A DNA stretch of 64,000 bases, taken from assembly GCA_947568835.1 (NCBI GenBank), contig CANOQG010000007.1, positions 4,836,001-4,900,000 on the forward strand, read 5' to 3'. A program made the position numbers and the translations under genes. Positions 25,501 to 39,000 of the stretch are shown piece after piece. This DNA is from Protonemura montana. Its lineage: Eukaryota > Arthropoda > Insecta > Plecoptera > Nemouridae. Numbering within the stretch: position 1 is the stretch's first letter; each line of letters opens with the position of its first letter. The notes beneath the pieces were generated by a model. The model searched no databases, had not been told where the DNA came from, and was given only the letters and a program-made list of their open reading frames with translations.

Positions 25501-28500
25501 GCCCTATGTCCTGTCCCATGTCCTGTCCCATGTCATGTCCCATGTCCTGCTCCATGTCCTGCCCCATGTCCTGCCCCATGTCCTGCCCTATGTCCTGCCC
25601 CATGTCCTGCCCCATGTCCTGCTCCATGTCCTGCCCCATGTCCTGCCCCATGTCCCATGTCATGCCCCAGGTCCTGCCCCATGTCCTGCCCCATGTCCTG
25701 CCCCATGTCCTGCCCCATGTCCTGCCCTATGTCCTGTCCCATGTCCTGCCCCTTGTCCTGCCCCATGTCCTGCTACATGTCCTGCCCCATGTCCCATGTC
25801 CTGCCCCATTTCCTGCCCCATGTCCTGCCCCATGTCCTGCCCCATGTCCTGCCACATGTCCTGCCCCATGTCCTGCCCCATGTCCTGTCCCATGTCCTGC
25901 CCCATGTCCTGCCCCATGTCCTGCCCCTAGTCCTGCCCTATGTCCTGTCCTATGTCCTGCCCCATGTCCTGCCCCATGTCCTGTCCCATGTCCTGCCTCA
26001 TGTCCTGCCCCATGTCCTGCCCTATGTCCTGCCCCATGTCCTGCCCCATGTCCTGTCCCATGTCCTGCCCCATGTCCTGCCCCATGTCCTGCCCCATGTC
26101 CTGCCCTATGTCCTGTCCCATGTCCTGCCCTTTGTCCTGCCCCATGTCCTGCCCTATGTCCTGCCCCATGTCCTGCCCCATGTCCTTCCCCATGTCCTGC
26201 TCCATGTCCTGCCCCATGTCCCATGTCCTGCCCCATGTCCTGCCCCATGTCCTGTCCCATGTCCTGCCCCATGTCCTGCCCCATGTCCTGCCCCATGTCC
26301 TGCCCCATGTCCTGCCCCATGTCCTGCCCCATGTCCTGCCCCATGTCCCATGTCCTGCCTCATGTCCTGCCCCATGTCCTGCCCCATGTCCTGCCCCATG
26401 TCCTGCCCCATTTCCTGCCCCATGTCCTGCCCCATGTCCTGTCCCATGTCCTGCCCCATGTCCTGTCCCATGTCCTGCCCCATGTTTTGCCCCATGTCCT
26501 GTCCAATGTCCTGCCTCATGTCCTGCCCCATGTCCTGCCCCATGTCCTGCCCCATGTCCTGCCCCATGTCCTGTCCCATGTCCTGCCCCATGTCATGCCC
26601 CATGTCCTGCCCCATGTCCTGCCCCATGTCCCATGTCCTACCCCATGTCCTGCCCTTTGTCCTGTCCCATTTCCTGCCCCATGTCCTGCCCCATGTCCTG
26701 CCCCATGTCCTGCCCCATGTCCTGCCGCATGTCTTGCCCCATGTCCCATGTCCTGCCCCATGTCCTGCCCCATGTCCTGCCCCATGTCCTTCCCTATGTC
26801 CTGTCCCATGTCCTGCCCCATGTCCTGCCCCATGTCCTGCTCCATGTCCTCCCCCTGTTATGCCCCATGTCCCATGTCCTGCCCCATGTCCTGCCCCATG
26901 TCCTGCCCCATGTCCTGCCCTATGTCTTGTCCCATGTCCTGCCCCATGTCCTGCCCCATGTCCTGCCCTATGTCCTGCCCCATGTCTTGCCCCATGTCCC
27001 ATGTCCTGCCCCATGTCCTGCCCCATGTCCTGCCCCATGTCCTGCTCCATGTCTTGCCCCATGTCCTGCCCCATGTCCCATGTCATGCCCCATGTCCTGC
27101 CCCATGTCCTGCCCCATGTCCTGTCCCATGTCCTGCTCCATGTCCTGCCCCATGTCTTGCCCCATGTCCCATGTCCTGCCTCATGTCCTGCCCCATGTCC
27201 TGCCCCATGTCCTGCCCCATGTCCTGCCCCATGTCCTGCCCCATGTCCTGCCCTATGTCCTGCCCCATGTCCTGCCCCATGTCCTGCCCTATGTCCTGTC
27301 CCATGTCCTGTCCCATGTCATGTCCCATGTCCTGCTCCATGTCCTGCCCCATGTCCTGCCCCATGTCCTGCCCTATGTCCTGCCCCATGTCCTGCCCCAT
27401 GTCCTGCTCCATGTCCTGCCCCATGTCCTGCCCCATGTCCCATGTCATGCCCCAGGTCCTGCCCCATGTCCTGCCCCATGTCCTGCCCCATGTCCTGCCC
27501 CATGTCCTGCCCTATGTCCTGTCCCATGTCCTGCCCCTTGTCCTGCCCCATGTCCTGCTACATGTCCTGCCCCATGTCCCATGTCCTGCCCCATTTCCTG
27601 CCCCATGTCCTGCCCCATGTCCTGCCCCATGTCCTGCCACATGTCCTGCCCCATGTCCTGCCCCATGTCCTGTCCCATGTCCTGCCCCATGTCCTGCCCC
27701 ATGTCCTGCCCCTAGTCCTGCCCTATGTCCTGTCCCATGTCCTGCCCCATGTCCTGCCCCATGTCCTGTCCCATGTCCTGCCTCATGTTTTGCCCCATGT
27801 CCTGCCCTATGTCCTGCCCCATGTCCTGCCCCATGTCCTGTCCCATGTCCTGCCCCATGTCCTGACCCATGTCCTGCCCCATGTCCTGCCCTATGTCCTG
27901 TCCCATGTCCTGCCCCATGTCCTGCCCCATGTCCTGCCCTATGTCCTGCCCCATGTCTTGCCCCCTGTCCCATGTCCTGCCCCATGTCCTGCCCCATGTC
28001 CTGCCCCATGTCCTGCCCTATGTCCTGCCCCATGTCCTGCCCCATTTTCTGCTCCATGTCCCGCCCCATGTCCTGCCCCATGTCCCATGTCATGCCCCAT
28101 GTCCTGCCCCATGTCCTGCCACATGTCCTGTCCCATGTCCTGCTCCATGTCCTGCCCCATGTCTTACCTCATGTCCCATGTCCTGCCTCATGTCCTGCCC
28201 CATGTCCTGCCCCATATCCTGCCCCATGTCCTGCCCCATGTCCTGCCCCATGTCCTTCCCCATGTCCTGCTCCATGTCCTGCCCCATGTCTCATGTCCTG
28301 CCCCATGTCCTGCCCCATGTCCTGTCCCATGTCCTGCCCCATGTCCTGCCCCATGTCCTGCCCCATGTCCTGCCCCATGTCCTGCCCCATGTCCTGCCCC
28401 ATGTCCTGTCCCATGTCCTGCCCCATGTCCTGCCCCATGTCCTGCCCCAAGTCCTGCCTCATGTCCTGCCCCATGTCCTGACCCATGTCCTGCCCCATGT

Positions 28501-31500
28501 CCTGCCCCATGTCCTGTCTCATGTCATGTCCCATGTCCTGCTCCATGTCCTGCCCCATGTCCTGCCCCATGTCCTGCCCCATGTCCTGTCCCATGTCCTG
28601 CCCCATGTCCTGCCCCATGTCCTGCCCCTAGTCCTGCCCTATGTCCTGTCCCATGTCCTGCCCCATGTCCTGCCCCATGTCCTGTCCCATGTCCTGCCTC
28701 ATGTTTTGCCCCATGTCCTGCCCTATGTCCTGCCCCATGTCCTGCCCCATGTCCTGTCCCATGTCCTGCCCCATGTCCTGACCCATGTCCTGCCCCATGT
28801 CCTGCCCTATGTCCTGTCCCATGTCCTGCCCCATGTCCTGCCCCATGTCCTGCCCTATGTCCTGCCCCATGTCTTGCCCCCTGTCCCATGTCCTGCCCCA
28901 TGTCCTGCCCCATGTCCTGCCCCATGTCCTGCCCTATGTCCTGCCCCATGTCCTGCCCCATTTTCTGCTCCATGTCCCGCCCCATGTCCTGCCCCATGTC
29001 CCATGTCATGCCCCATGTCCTGCCCCATGTCCTGCCACATGTCCTGTCCCATGTCCTGCTCCATGTCCTGCCCCATGTCTTACCTCATGTCCCATGTCCT
29101 GCCTCATGTCCTGCCCCATGTCCTGCCCCATATCCTGCCCCATGTCCTGCCCCATGTCCTGCCCCATGTCCTTCCCCATGTCCTGCTCCATGTCCTGCCC
29201 CATGTCTCATGTCCTGCCCCATGTCCTGCCCCATGTCCTGTCCCATGTCCTGCCCCATGTCCTGCCCCATGTCCTGCCCCATGTCCTGCCCCATGTCCTG
29301 CCCCATGTCCTGCCCCATGTCCTGTCCCATGTCCTGCCCCATGTCCTGCCCCATGTCCTGCCCCAAGTCCTGCCTCATGTCCTGCCCCATGTCCTGACCC
29401 ATGTCCTGCCCCATGTCCTGCCCCATGTCCTGTCTCATGTCATGTCCCATGTCCTGCTCCATGTCCTGCCCCATGTCCTGCCCCATGTCCCATGTCCTGC
29501 CTCATGTCCTGCCCCATGTCCTGCCCCATGTCCTGCCCCATGTCCTGCCCCATGTCCTGCCCCATGTCCTGCCCCATGTCCTGTCCCATGTCCTGCCCCA
29601 TGTTTTGCCCCATGTCCTGCCCCATGTCCTGCCCTATGTCCTGTCCCATGTCCTGCCTCATGTCCTACCCCATGTCCTGCCCTATGTCCTGCCCCATGTC
29701 CTGCCCCATGTCCTGCCCCATGTCCTGCCCCATGTCCTGCCCCATGTCCTGTCCCATGTCATGTCCCATGTCCTGCTCCATGTCCTGCCCCATGTCCTGC
29801 CCCATGTCCTGCCCTATGTCCTGCCCCATGTCCTGCCCCATGTCCTGCCCCATGTCCTGCCCCATGTCCTGCCCCATGTCCTGTCCCATGTCATGTCCCA
29901 TGTCCTGCTCCATGTCCTGCCCCATGTCCTGCCCCATGTCCTGCCCCAAGTCCTGCCTCATGTCCTGCCCCATGTCCTGACCCATGTCCTGCCCCATGTC
30001 CTGCCCCATGTCCTGTCTCATGTCATGTCCCATGTCCTGCTCCATGTCCTGCCCCATGTCCTGCCCCATGTCCCATGTCCTGCCTCATGTCCTGCCCCAT
30101 GTCCTGCCCCATGTCCTGCCCCATGTCCTGCCCCATGTCCTGCCCCATGTCCTGCCCCATGTCCTGTCCCATGTCCTGCCCCATGTTTTGCCCCATGTCC
30201 TGCCCCATGTCCTGCCCTATGTCCTGTCCCATGTCCTGCCTCATGTCCTACCCCATGTCCTGCCCTATGTCCTGCCCCATGTCCTGCCCCATGTCCTGCC
30301 CCATGTCCTGCCCCATGTCCTGCCCCATGTCCTGTCCCATGTCATGTCCCATGTCCTGCTCCATGTCCTGCCCCATGTCCTGCCCCATGTCCTGCCCCAT
30401 GTCCTGCCCCATGTTCCCTCCCATGTCCTGCCCCATGTCCTGCCCTTTGTCCTGTCCCATTTCCTGCCCCATGTCCTGCCCCATGTCCTGCCCTATGTCC
30501 TGCCCCATGTCCTGCCCTATGTCTTGCCCCATGTCCCATGTCCTGCCCCATGTCCTGCCCCATGTCCTGCCCCATGTCCTTCCCTATGTCCTGTCCCATG
30601 TCTTGCCCCATGTCCTGCCCCATGTCCTGCTCCATGTCCTCCCCCTGTCCTGCCCCATGTCCCATGTCCTGCCCCATGTCCTGCCCCATGTCCGGCCCCA
30701 TGTCCTGCCCCATGTCCCAAGTCCTGCCTCATGTCCTGCCCCATGTCCTGCCCCATGTCCTGCCCTATGTCTTGTCCCATGTCCTGCCCCATGTCCTGCC
30801 CCATGTCCTGTCCCATGTCCTGCTCCATGTCCTGCCCCATGTCTTGCCCCATGTCCCATGTCCTGCCTCATGTCCTGCCCCATGTCCTGCCCCATGTCCT
30901 GCCCCATGTCCTGCCCCATGTCCTGCCCCATGTCCTGCCCTATGTCCTGCCCCATGTCCTGCCCCATGTCCTGCCCTATGTCCTGTCCCATGTCCTGTCC
31001 CATGTCATGTCCCATGTCCTGCTCCATGTCCTGCCCCATGTCCTGCCCCATGTCCTGCCCTATGTCCTGCCCCATGTCCTGCCCCATGTCCTGCTCCATG
31101 TCCTGCCCCATGTCCTGCCCCATGTCCCATGTCATGCCCCAGGTCCTGCCCCATGTCCTGCCCCATGTCCTGCCCCATGTCCTGCCCCATGTCCTGCCCT
31201 ATGTCCTGTCCCATGTCCTGCCCCTTGTCCTGCCCCATGTCCTGCTACATGTCCTGCCCCATGTCCCATGTCCTGCCCCATTTCCTGCCCCATGTCCTGC
31301 CCCATGTCCTGCCCCATGTCCTGCCACATGTCCTGCCCCATGTCCTGCCCCATGTCCTGTCCCATGTCCTGCCCCATGTCCTGCCCCATGTCCTGCCCCT
31401 AGTCCTGCCCTATGTCCTGTCCTATGTCCTGCCCCATGTCCTGCCCCATGTCCTGTCCCATGTCCTGCCTCATGTCCTGCCCCATGTCCTGCCCTATGTC

Positions 31501-32128
31501 CTGCCCCATGTCCTGCCCCATGTCCTGTCCCATGTCCTGCCCCATGTCCTGCCCCATGTCCTGCCCCATGTCCTGCCCTATGTCCTGTCCCATGTCCTGC
31601 CCTTTGTCCTGCCCCATGTCCTGCCCTATGTCCTGCCCCATGTCCTGCCCCATGTCCTTCCCCATGTCCTGCTCCATGTCCTGCCCCATGTCCCATGTCC
31701 TGCCCCATGTCCTGCCCCATGTCCTGTCCCATGTCCTGCCCCATGTCCTGCCCCATGTCCTGCCCCATGTCCTGCCCCATGTCCTGCCCCATGTCCTGCC
31801 CCATGTCCTGCCCCATGTCCCATGTCCTGCCTCATGTCCTGCCCCATGTCCTGCCCCATGTCCTGCCCCATGTCCTGCCCCATTTCCTGCCCCATGTCCT
31901 GCCCCATGTCCTGTCCCATGTCCTGCCCCATGTCCTGCCCCATGTCCTGCCCCATGTCCTGCCCTATGTCTTGTCCCATGTCCTGCCCCATGTCCTGCCC
32001 CATGTCCTGCCCTATGTCCTGCCCCATGTCTTGCCCCATGTCCCATGTCCTGCCCCATGTCCTGCCCCATGTCCTGCCCCATGTCCTGCTCCATGTCCTG
32101 CCCCATGTCCTGCCCCATGTCCCATGTC
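22508..32128. repeat. 9,748-bp higher-order block, copy B
   Basis: Direct tandem copy of block A, joined at 22,507/22,508 where a CATTTCCTGTCC unit abuts the shared string. All landmarks fall 9,748 bases downstream of their partners: CTAG at 25,928, 27,713, 28,629 and 31,400, and TTCCCTCCC at 24,732 and 30,414. The near identity suggests one of the most recent events in the window. From 27,695 onward the block is also matched by 45,495-49,928 at an offset of 17,800. Confidence 0.9.
29139..32120. repeat. 2,982-bp higher-order repeat, copy 1
   Basis: The string from 29,139 recurs from 32,121 with a period of 2,982 bp. The upstream limit is a C at 29,138 against a T at 32,120. The downstream limit is CCTG at 32,129 against CATG at 35,111. 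Within the pair the only difference I noticed is A at 30,720 (CAAG) against T at the partner position 33,702. Block A at 20,972 and the partner share the T, so the A is a new private mutation in this copy. Confidence 0.88.
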
Positions 32129-35110
32129 CTGCCCCATGTCCTGCCCCATGTCCTTCCCCATGTCCTGCTCCATGTCCTGCCCCATGTCTCATGTCCTGCC
32201 CCATGTCCTGCCCCATGTCCTGTCCCATGTCCTGCCCCATGTCCTGCCCCATGTCCTGCCCCATGTCCTGCCCCATGTCCTGCCCCATGTCCTGCCCCAT
32301 GTCCTGTCCCATGTCCTGCCCCATGTCCTGCCCCATGTCCTGCCCCAAGTCCTGCCTCATGTCCTGCCCCATGTCCTGACCCATGTCCTGCCCCATGTCC
32401 TGCCCCATGTCCTGTCTCATGTCATGTCCCATGTCCTGCTCCATGTCCTGCCCCATGTCCTGCCCCATGTCCCATGTCCTGCCTCATGTCCTGCCCCATG
32501 TCCTGCCCCATGTCCTGCCCCATGTCCTGCCCCATGTCCTGCCCCATGTCCTGCCCCATGTCCTGTCCCATGTCCTGCCCCATGTTTTGCCCCATGTCCT
32601 GCCCCATGTCCTGCCCTATGTCCTGTCCCATGTCCTGCCTCATGTCCTACCCCATGTCCTGCCCTATGTCCTGCCCCATGTCCTGCCCCATGTCCTGCCC
32701 CATGTCCTGCCCCATGTCCTGCCCCATGTCCTGTCCCATGTCATGTCCCATGTCCTGCTCCATGTCCTGCCCCATGTCCTGCCCCATGTCCTGCCCTATG
32801 TCCTGCCCCATGTCCTGCCCCATGTCCTGCCCCATGTCCTGCCCCATGTCCTGCCCCATGTCCTGTCCCATGTCATGTCCCATGTCCTGCTCCATGTCCT
32901 GCCCCATGTCCTGCCCCATGTCCTGCCCCAAGTCCTGCCTCATGTCCTGCCCCATGTCCTGACCCATGTCCTGCCCCATGTCCTGCCCCATGTCCTGTCT
33001 CATGTCATGTCCCATGTCCTGCTCCATGTCCTGCCCCATGTCCTGCCCCATGTCCCATGTCCTGCCTCATGTCCTGCCCCATGTCCTGCCCCATGTCCTG
33101 CCCCATGTCCTGCCCCATGTCCTGCCCCATGTCCTGCCCCATGTCCTGTCCCATGTCCTGCCCCATGTTTTGCCCCATGTCCTGCCCCATGTCCTGCCCT
33201 ATGTCCTGTCCCATGTCCTGCCTCATGTCCTACCCCATGTCCTGCCCTATGTCCTGCCCCATGTCCTGCCCCATGTCCTGCCCCATGTCCTGCCCCATGT
33301 CCTGCCCCATGTCCTGTCCCATGTCATGTCCCATGTCCTGCTCCATGTCCTGCCCCATGTCCTGCCCCATGTCCTGCCCCATGTCCTGCCCCATGTTCCC
33401 TCCCATGTCCTGCCCCATGTCCTGCCCTTTGTCCTGTCCCATTTCCTGCCCCATGTCCTGCCCCATGTCCTGCCCTATGTCCTGCCCCATGTCCTGCCCT
33501 ATGTCTTGCCCCATGTCCCATGTCCTGCCCCATGTCCTGCCCCATGTCCTGCCCCATGTCCTTCCCTATGTCCTGTCCCATGTCTTGCCCCATGTCCTGC
33601 CCCATGTCCTGCTCCATGTCCTCCCCCTGTCCTGCCCCATGTCCCATGTCCTGCCCCATGTCCTGCCCCATGTCCGGCCCCATGTCCTGCCCCATGTCCC
33701 ATGTCCTGCCTCATGTCCTGCCCCATGTCCTGCCCCATGTCCTGCCCTATGTCTTGTCCCATGTCCTGCCCCATGTCCTGCCCCATGTCCTGTCCCATGT
33801 CCTGCTCCATGTCCTGCCCCATGTCTTGCCCCATGTCCCATGTCCTGCCTCATGTCCTGCCCCATGTCCTGCCCCATGTCCTGCCCCATGTCCTGCCCCA
33901 TGTCCTGCCCCATGTCCTGCCCTATGTCCTGCCCCATGTCCTGCCCCATGTCCTGCCCTATGTCCTGTCCCATGTCCTGTCCCATGTCATGTCCCATGTC
34001 CTGCTCCATGTCCTGCCCCATGTCCTGCCCCATGTCCTGCCCTATGTCCTGCCCCATGTCCTGCCCCATGTCCTGCTCCATGTCCTGCCCCATGTCCTGC
34101 CCCATGTCCCATGTCATGCCCCAGGTCCTGCCCCATGTCCTGCCCCATGTCCTGCCCCATGTCCTGCCCCATGTCCTGCCCTATGTCCTGTCCCATGTCC
34201 TGCCCCTTGTCCTGCCCCATGTCCTGCTACATGTCCTGCCCCATGTCCCATGTCCTGCCCCATTTCCTGCCCCATGTCCTGCCCCATGTCCTGCCCCATG
34301 TCCTGCCACATGTCCTGCCCCATGTCCTGCCCCATGTCCTGTCCCATGTCCTGCCCCATGTCCTGCCCCATGTCCTGCCCCTAGTCCTGCCCTATGTCCT
34401 GTCCTATGTCCTGCCCCATGTCCTGCCCCATGTCCTGTCCCATGTCCTGCCTCATGTCCTGCCCCATGTCCTGCCCTATGTCCTGCCCCATGTCCTGCCC
34501 CATGTCCTGTCCCATGTCCTGCCCCATGTCCTGCCCCATGTCCTGCCCCATGTCCTGCCCTATGTCCTGTCCCATGTCCTGCCCTTTGTCCTGCCCCATG
34601 TCCTGCCCTATGTCCTGCCCCATGTCCTGCCCCATGTCCTTCCCCATGTCCTGCTCCATGTCCTGCCCCATGTCCCATGTCCTGCCCCATGTCCTGCCCC
34701 ATGTCCTGTCCCATGTCCTGCCCCATGTCCTGCCCCATGTCCTGCCCCATGTCCTGCCCCATGTCCTGCCCCATGTCCTGCCCCATGTCCTGCCCCATGT
34801 CCCATGTCCTGCCTCATGTCCTGCCCCATGTCCTGCCCCATGTCCTGCCCCATGTCCTGCCCCATTTCCTGCCCCATGTCCTGCCCCATGTCCTGTCCCA
34901 TGTCCTGCCCCATGTCCTGCCCCATGTCCTGCCCCATGTCCTGCCCTATGTCTTGTCCCATGTCCTGCCCCATGTCCTGCCCCATGTCCTGCCCTATGTC
35001 CTGCCCCATGTCTTGCCCCATGTCCCATGTCCTGCCCCATGTCCTGCCCCATGTCCTGCCCCATGTCCTGCTCCATGTCCTGCCCCATGTCCTGCCCCAT
35101 GTCCCATGTC
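32121..35110. repeat. 2,982-bp higher-order repeat, copy 2
   Basis: Tandem copy of 29,139-32,120, with landmarks CTAG at 34,382 (partner 31,400) and TTCCCTCCC at 33,396 (partner 30,414). The novel joint is at 32,120/32,121, where a short unit CATGTCC runs into CATGTCCTGCCCC. The related copy at 46,939 lacks this joint and continues upstream through the ordinary CATATCC string, so the joint is a derived feature of this position. Confidence 0.87.
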
Positions 35111-38100
35111 ATGCCCCATGTCCTGCCCCATGTCCTGCCCCATGTCCTGTCCCATGTCCTGCTCCATGTCCTGCCCCATGTCTTGCCCCATGTCCCATGT
35201 CCTGCCTCATGTCCTGCCCCATGTCCTGCCCCATGTCCTGCCCCATGTCCTGCCCCATGTCCTGCCCCATCTCCTGCCCTATGTCCTGCCCCATGTCCTG
35301 CCCCATGTCCTGCCCTATGTCCTGTCCCATGTCCTGTCCCATGTCATGTCCCATGTCCTGCTCCATGTCCTGCCCCATGTCCTGCCCCATGTCCTGCCCT
35401 ATGTCCTGCCCCATGTCCTGCCCCATGTCCTGCTCCATGTCCTGCCCCATGTCCTGCCCCATGTCCCATGTCATGCCCCAGGTCCTGCCCCATGTCCTGC
35501 CCCATGTCCTGCCCCATGTCCTGCCCCATGTCCTGCCCTATGTCCTGTCCCATGTCCTGCCCCTTGTCCTGCCCCATGTCCTGCTACATGTCCTGCCCCA
35601 TGTCCCATGTCCTGCCCCATTTCCTGCCCCATGTCCTGCCCCATGTCCTGCCCCATGTCCTGCCACATGTCCTGCCCCATGTCCTGCCCCATGTCCTGTC
35701 CCATGTCCTGCCCCATGTCCTGCCCCATGTCCTGCCCCTAGTCCTGCCCTATGTCCTGTCCCATGTCCTGCCCCATTTCCTGCCCCATGTCCTGTCCCAT
35801 GTCCTGCCTCATGTCCTGCCCCATGTCCTGCCCTATGTCCTGCCCCATGTCCTGCCCCATGTCCTGTCCCATGTCCTGCCCCATGTCCTGCCCCATGTCC
35901 TGCCCCATGTCCTGCCCCATGTCCTGCCCTATGTCCTGCCCCATGTCTTGCCCCATGTCCCATGTCCTGCCCCATGTCCTGCCCCATGTCCTGCCCCATG
36001 TCCTGCCCTATGTCCTGCCCCATGTCCTGCCCCATTTTCTGCTCCATGTCCCGCCCCATGTCCTGCCCCATGTCCCATGTCATGCCCCATGTCCTGCCCC
36101 ATGTCCTGCCCCATGTCCTGTCCCATGTCCTGCTCCATGTCCTGCCCCATGTCTTACCTCATGTCCCATGTCCTGCCTCATGTCCTGCCCCATGTCCTGC
36201 CCCATATCCTGCCCCATGTCCTGCCCCATGTCCTGCCCCATGTCCTGTCCCATGTCCTGCCCAATGTCCTGCCCCATGTCCTGCTCCATGTCCTGCCCCA
36301 TGTCCTGCCCCATGTCCTGCCCTATGTCCTGCCCCATGTCCTGCCCCATGTCCTGCCCCATGTCCTGCCCTATGTCCTGCCCCATGTCCTGCCCCATGTC
36401 CTGCCCTATGTCCTGTCCCATGTCCTGTCCTATGTCATGTCCCATGTCCTGCTCCATGTCCTGCCCCATGTCCTGCCCCATGTCCTGCCCTATGTCCTGC
36501 CCCATGTCCTGCCCCATGTCCTTCCCCATGTCCTGCTCCATGTCCTGCCCCATGTCCCATGTCCTGCCCCATGTCCTGCCCCATGTCCTGTCCCATGTCC
36601 TGCCCCATGTCCTGCCCCATGTCCTGCCCCATGTCCTGCCCCATGTCCTGCCCCATGTCCTGCCCAATTCCTGTCCCATGTCCTGCCCCATGTCCTGCCC
36701 CATGTCCTGCCCCATGTCCTGCCCCAAGTCCTGCCTCATGTCCTGCCCCATGTCCTGACCCATGTCCTGCCCCATGTCCTGCCCCATGTCCTGCCGTATG
36801 TCCTGCCCCATGTCCTGCCCCATGTCCTGCCCTATGTCCTGTCCCATGTCCTGTCCCATGTCATGTCCCATGTCCTGCTCCATGTCCTGCCCCATGTCCT
36901 GCCCCATGTCCCATGTCCTGCCTCATGTCCTGCCCCATGTCCTGCCCCATGTCCTGCCCCATGTCCTGCCCCATGTCCTGCCCCATGTCCTGCCCCATGT
37001 CCTGTCCCATGTCCTGCCCCATGTTTTGCCCCATGTCCTGCCCCATGTCCTGCCCTATGTCCTGTCCCATGTCCTGCCCCATGTCCTGCCCCATGTCCTG
37101 TCCCATGTCCTGCCTCATGTCCTACCCCATGTCCTGCCCTATGTCCTGCCCCATGTCCTGCCCCATGTCCTGCCCCATGTCCTGCCCCATGTCCTGCCCC
37201 ATGTCCTGTCCCATGTCATGTCCCATGTCCTGCTCCATGTCCTGCCCCATGTCCTGCCCCATGTCCTGCCCTATGTCCTGCCCCATGTCCTGCCCCATGT
37301 CCTGCCCCATGTCCTGCCCTTTGTCCTGTCCCATTTCCTGCCCCATAACCTGCCCCATGTCCTGCCCTATGTCCTGCCCCATGTCCTGCCCCATGTCTTG
37401 CCCCATGTCCCATGTCCTGCCCCATGTCCTGCCCCATGTCCTGCCCCATGTCCTTCCCTATGTCCTGTCCCATGTCCTGCCCCATGTCCTGCCCCATGTC
37501 CTGCTCCATGTCCTCCCCCTGTCCTGCCCCATGTCCCATGTCCTGCCCCATGTCCTGCCCCATGTCCTGCCCCATGTCCTGCCCTATGTCTTGTCCCATG
37601 TCCTGCCCCATGTCCTGCCCCATGTCCTGCCCTATGTCCTGCCCCATGTCTTGCCCCATGTCCCATGTCCTGCCCCATGTCCTGCCCCATGTCCTGCCCC
37701 ATGTCCTGCCCTATGTCCTGCCCCATGTCCTGCCCCTTGTCCTGCCCCATGTCCTGCTCCATGTCCTGCCCCATGTCCCATGTCCTGCCCCATTTCCTGC
37801 CCCATGTCCTGCCCCATGTCCTGCCCCATGTCCTGCCACATGTCCTGCCCCATGTCCTGCCCCATGTCCTGTCCCATGTCCTGCCCCATGTCCTGCCCCA
37901 TGTCCTGCCCCTAGTCCTGCCCTATGTCCTGTCCCATGTCCTGCCCCATGTCCTGCCCCATGTCCTGTCCCATGTCCTGCCTCATGTCCTGCCCCATGTC
38001 CTGCCCTATGTCCTGCCCGATGTCCTGCCCCATGTCCTGCCCCATGTCCTGCCCTATGTCCTGCCCCATGTCCTGCCCTATGTCCTGTCCCATGTCCTGC

Positions 38101-39000
38101 TCCATGTCCTGCCCCATGTCCTGCCCCATGTCCCATGTCCTGTCCCATGTCCTGTTCCATGTCCCATGTCCTGCCCCATGTCCTGCCCCTTGTCCTGTCC
38201 CATTTCCTGCCCCATGTCCTACCCCATGTCCTGCCCCATGTCCTGCCCCATGTCCTGCCCCATGTCCTGCCTCATGTCCTGCCCCATGTCTTGCCCCATG
38301 TCCCATGTCCTGCCCCATGTCCTGCCCCATGTCCTGCCCCATGTCCTGCCCTATGTCCTGTCTTATGTCCTGCCCCATGTAATGCCCCATGTCCTGCTCC
38401 ATGTCCTCCCCCTGTCCTGCCCTATGTCTTATGTCCTGCCCCATGTCCTGCCTCATGGCCTGCCCCATGTCCTGCCCTATGTCCTGTCCCATGTCCTGCC
38501 CCATTTCCTGCCCCATATCCTGCTCCATGTCCTGCCCCATGTCCTGCCCCATGTCCCGCTCCATGTCCTCCCCCTGTCCTGCCTCATGTCCCATGTCCTG
38601 CCCCATGTCCTGCCCCATGTCCTGCCCCATGTCCTGTCCCATGTCCTGTCCCATGTCCTGCCCCATGTTTTGCCCCATGTCCTGTCCAATGTCCTGCCTC
38701 ATGTCCTGCCCCATGTCCTGCCCCATGTCCTGCCCCATGCCCTGCCCCATGTCCTGTCCCATGTCCTGCCCCATGTCATGCCCCATGTCCTGCCCCATGT
38801 CCTGCCCCATGTCCCATGTCCTGCCCCATGTCCTGCCCTTTGTCCTGTCCCATTTCCTGCCCCATGTCCTGCCCCATGTCCTGCCCCATGTCCTGCCCCA
38901 TGTCCTGCCCCATGTCCTTCCCTATGTCCTGTCCCATGTCCTGCCCCATGTCCTGCCCATGTCCTGCTCCATGTCCTCCCCCTGTCCTGCCCCATGTCCC
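35103..39000. repeat. Variant-rich segment present three times in the window
   Basis: This stretch carries unit variants not seen in the first 35 kb. They include CATCTCCTG (35,270), CCCAATTCCTG (36,663, with a one-base loss), CTGCCGTATG (36,793), CATAACCTG (37,345), CTGCCCGATG (38,019), CCTGTTCCATG (38,152), CATGTAATG (38,379), CATGGCC (38,454), CATGCCCTG (38,738) and CTGCCCATG with a one-base loss (38,956). The same ordered set lies at about 49.9-53.8 kb and, with a 247-bp and a 12-bp loss, at about 58.0-61.7 kb. A partial run reappears at 63,600-64,000. Confidence 0.8.

Noticed and set aside
19653..28481. 2,942-codon open frame of MSCP/HVLP/PCPA repeats, the longest of many forward frames
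   Set aside because: It is a by-product of a stop-free 12-bp unit. Equally open frames exist in the other phases and on the other strand, it starts and stops at ordinary variant units, and there is no unique domain, splice context or start context.
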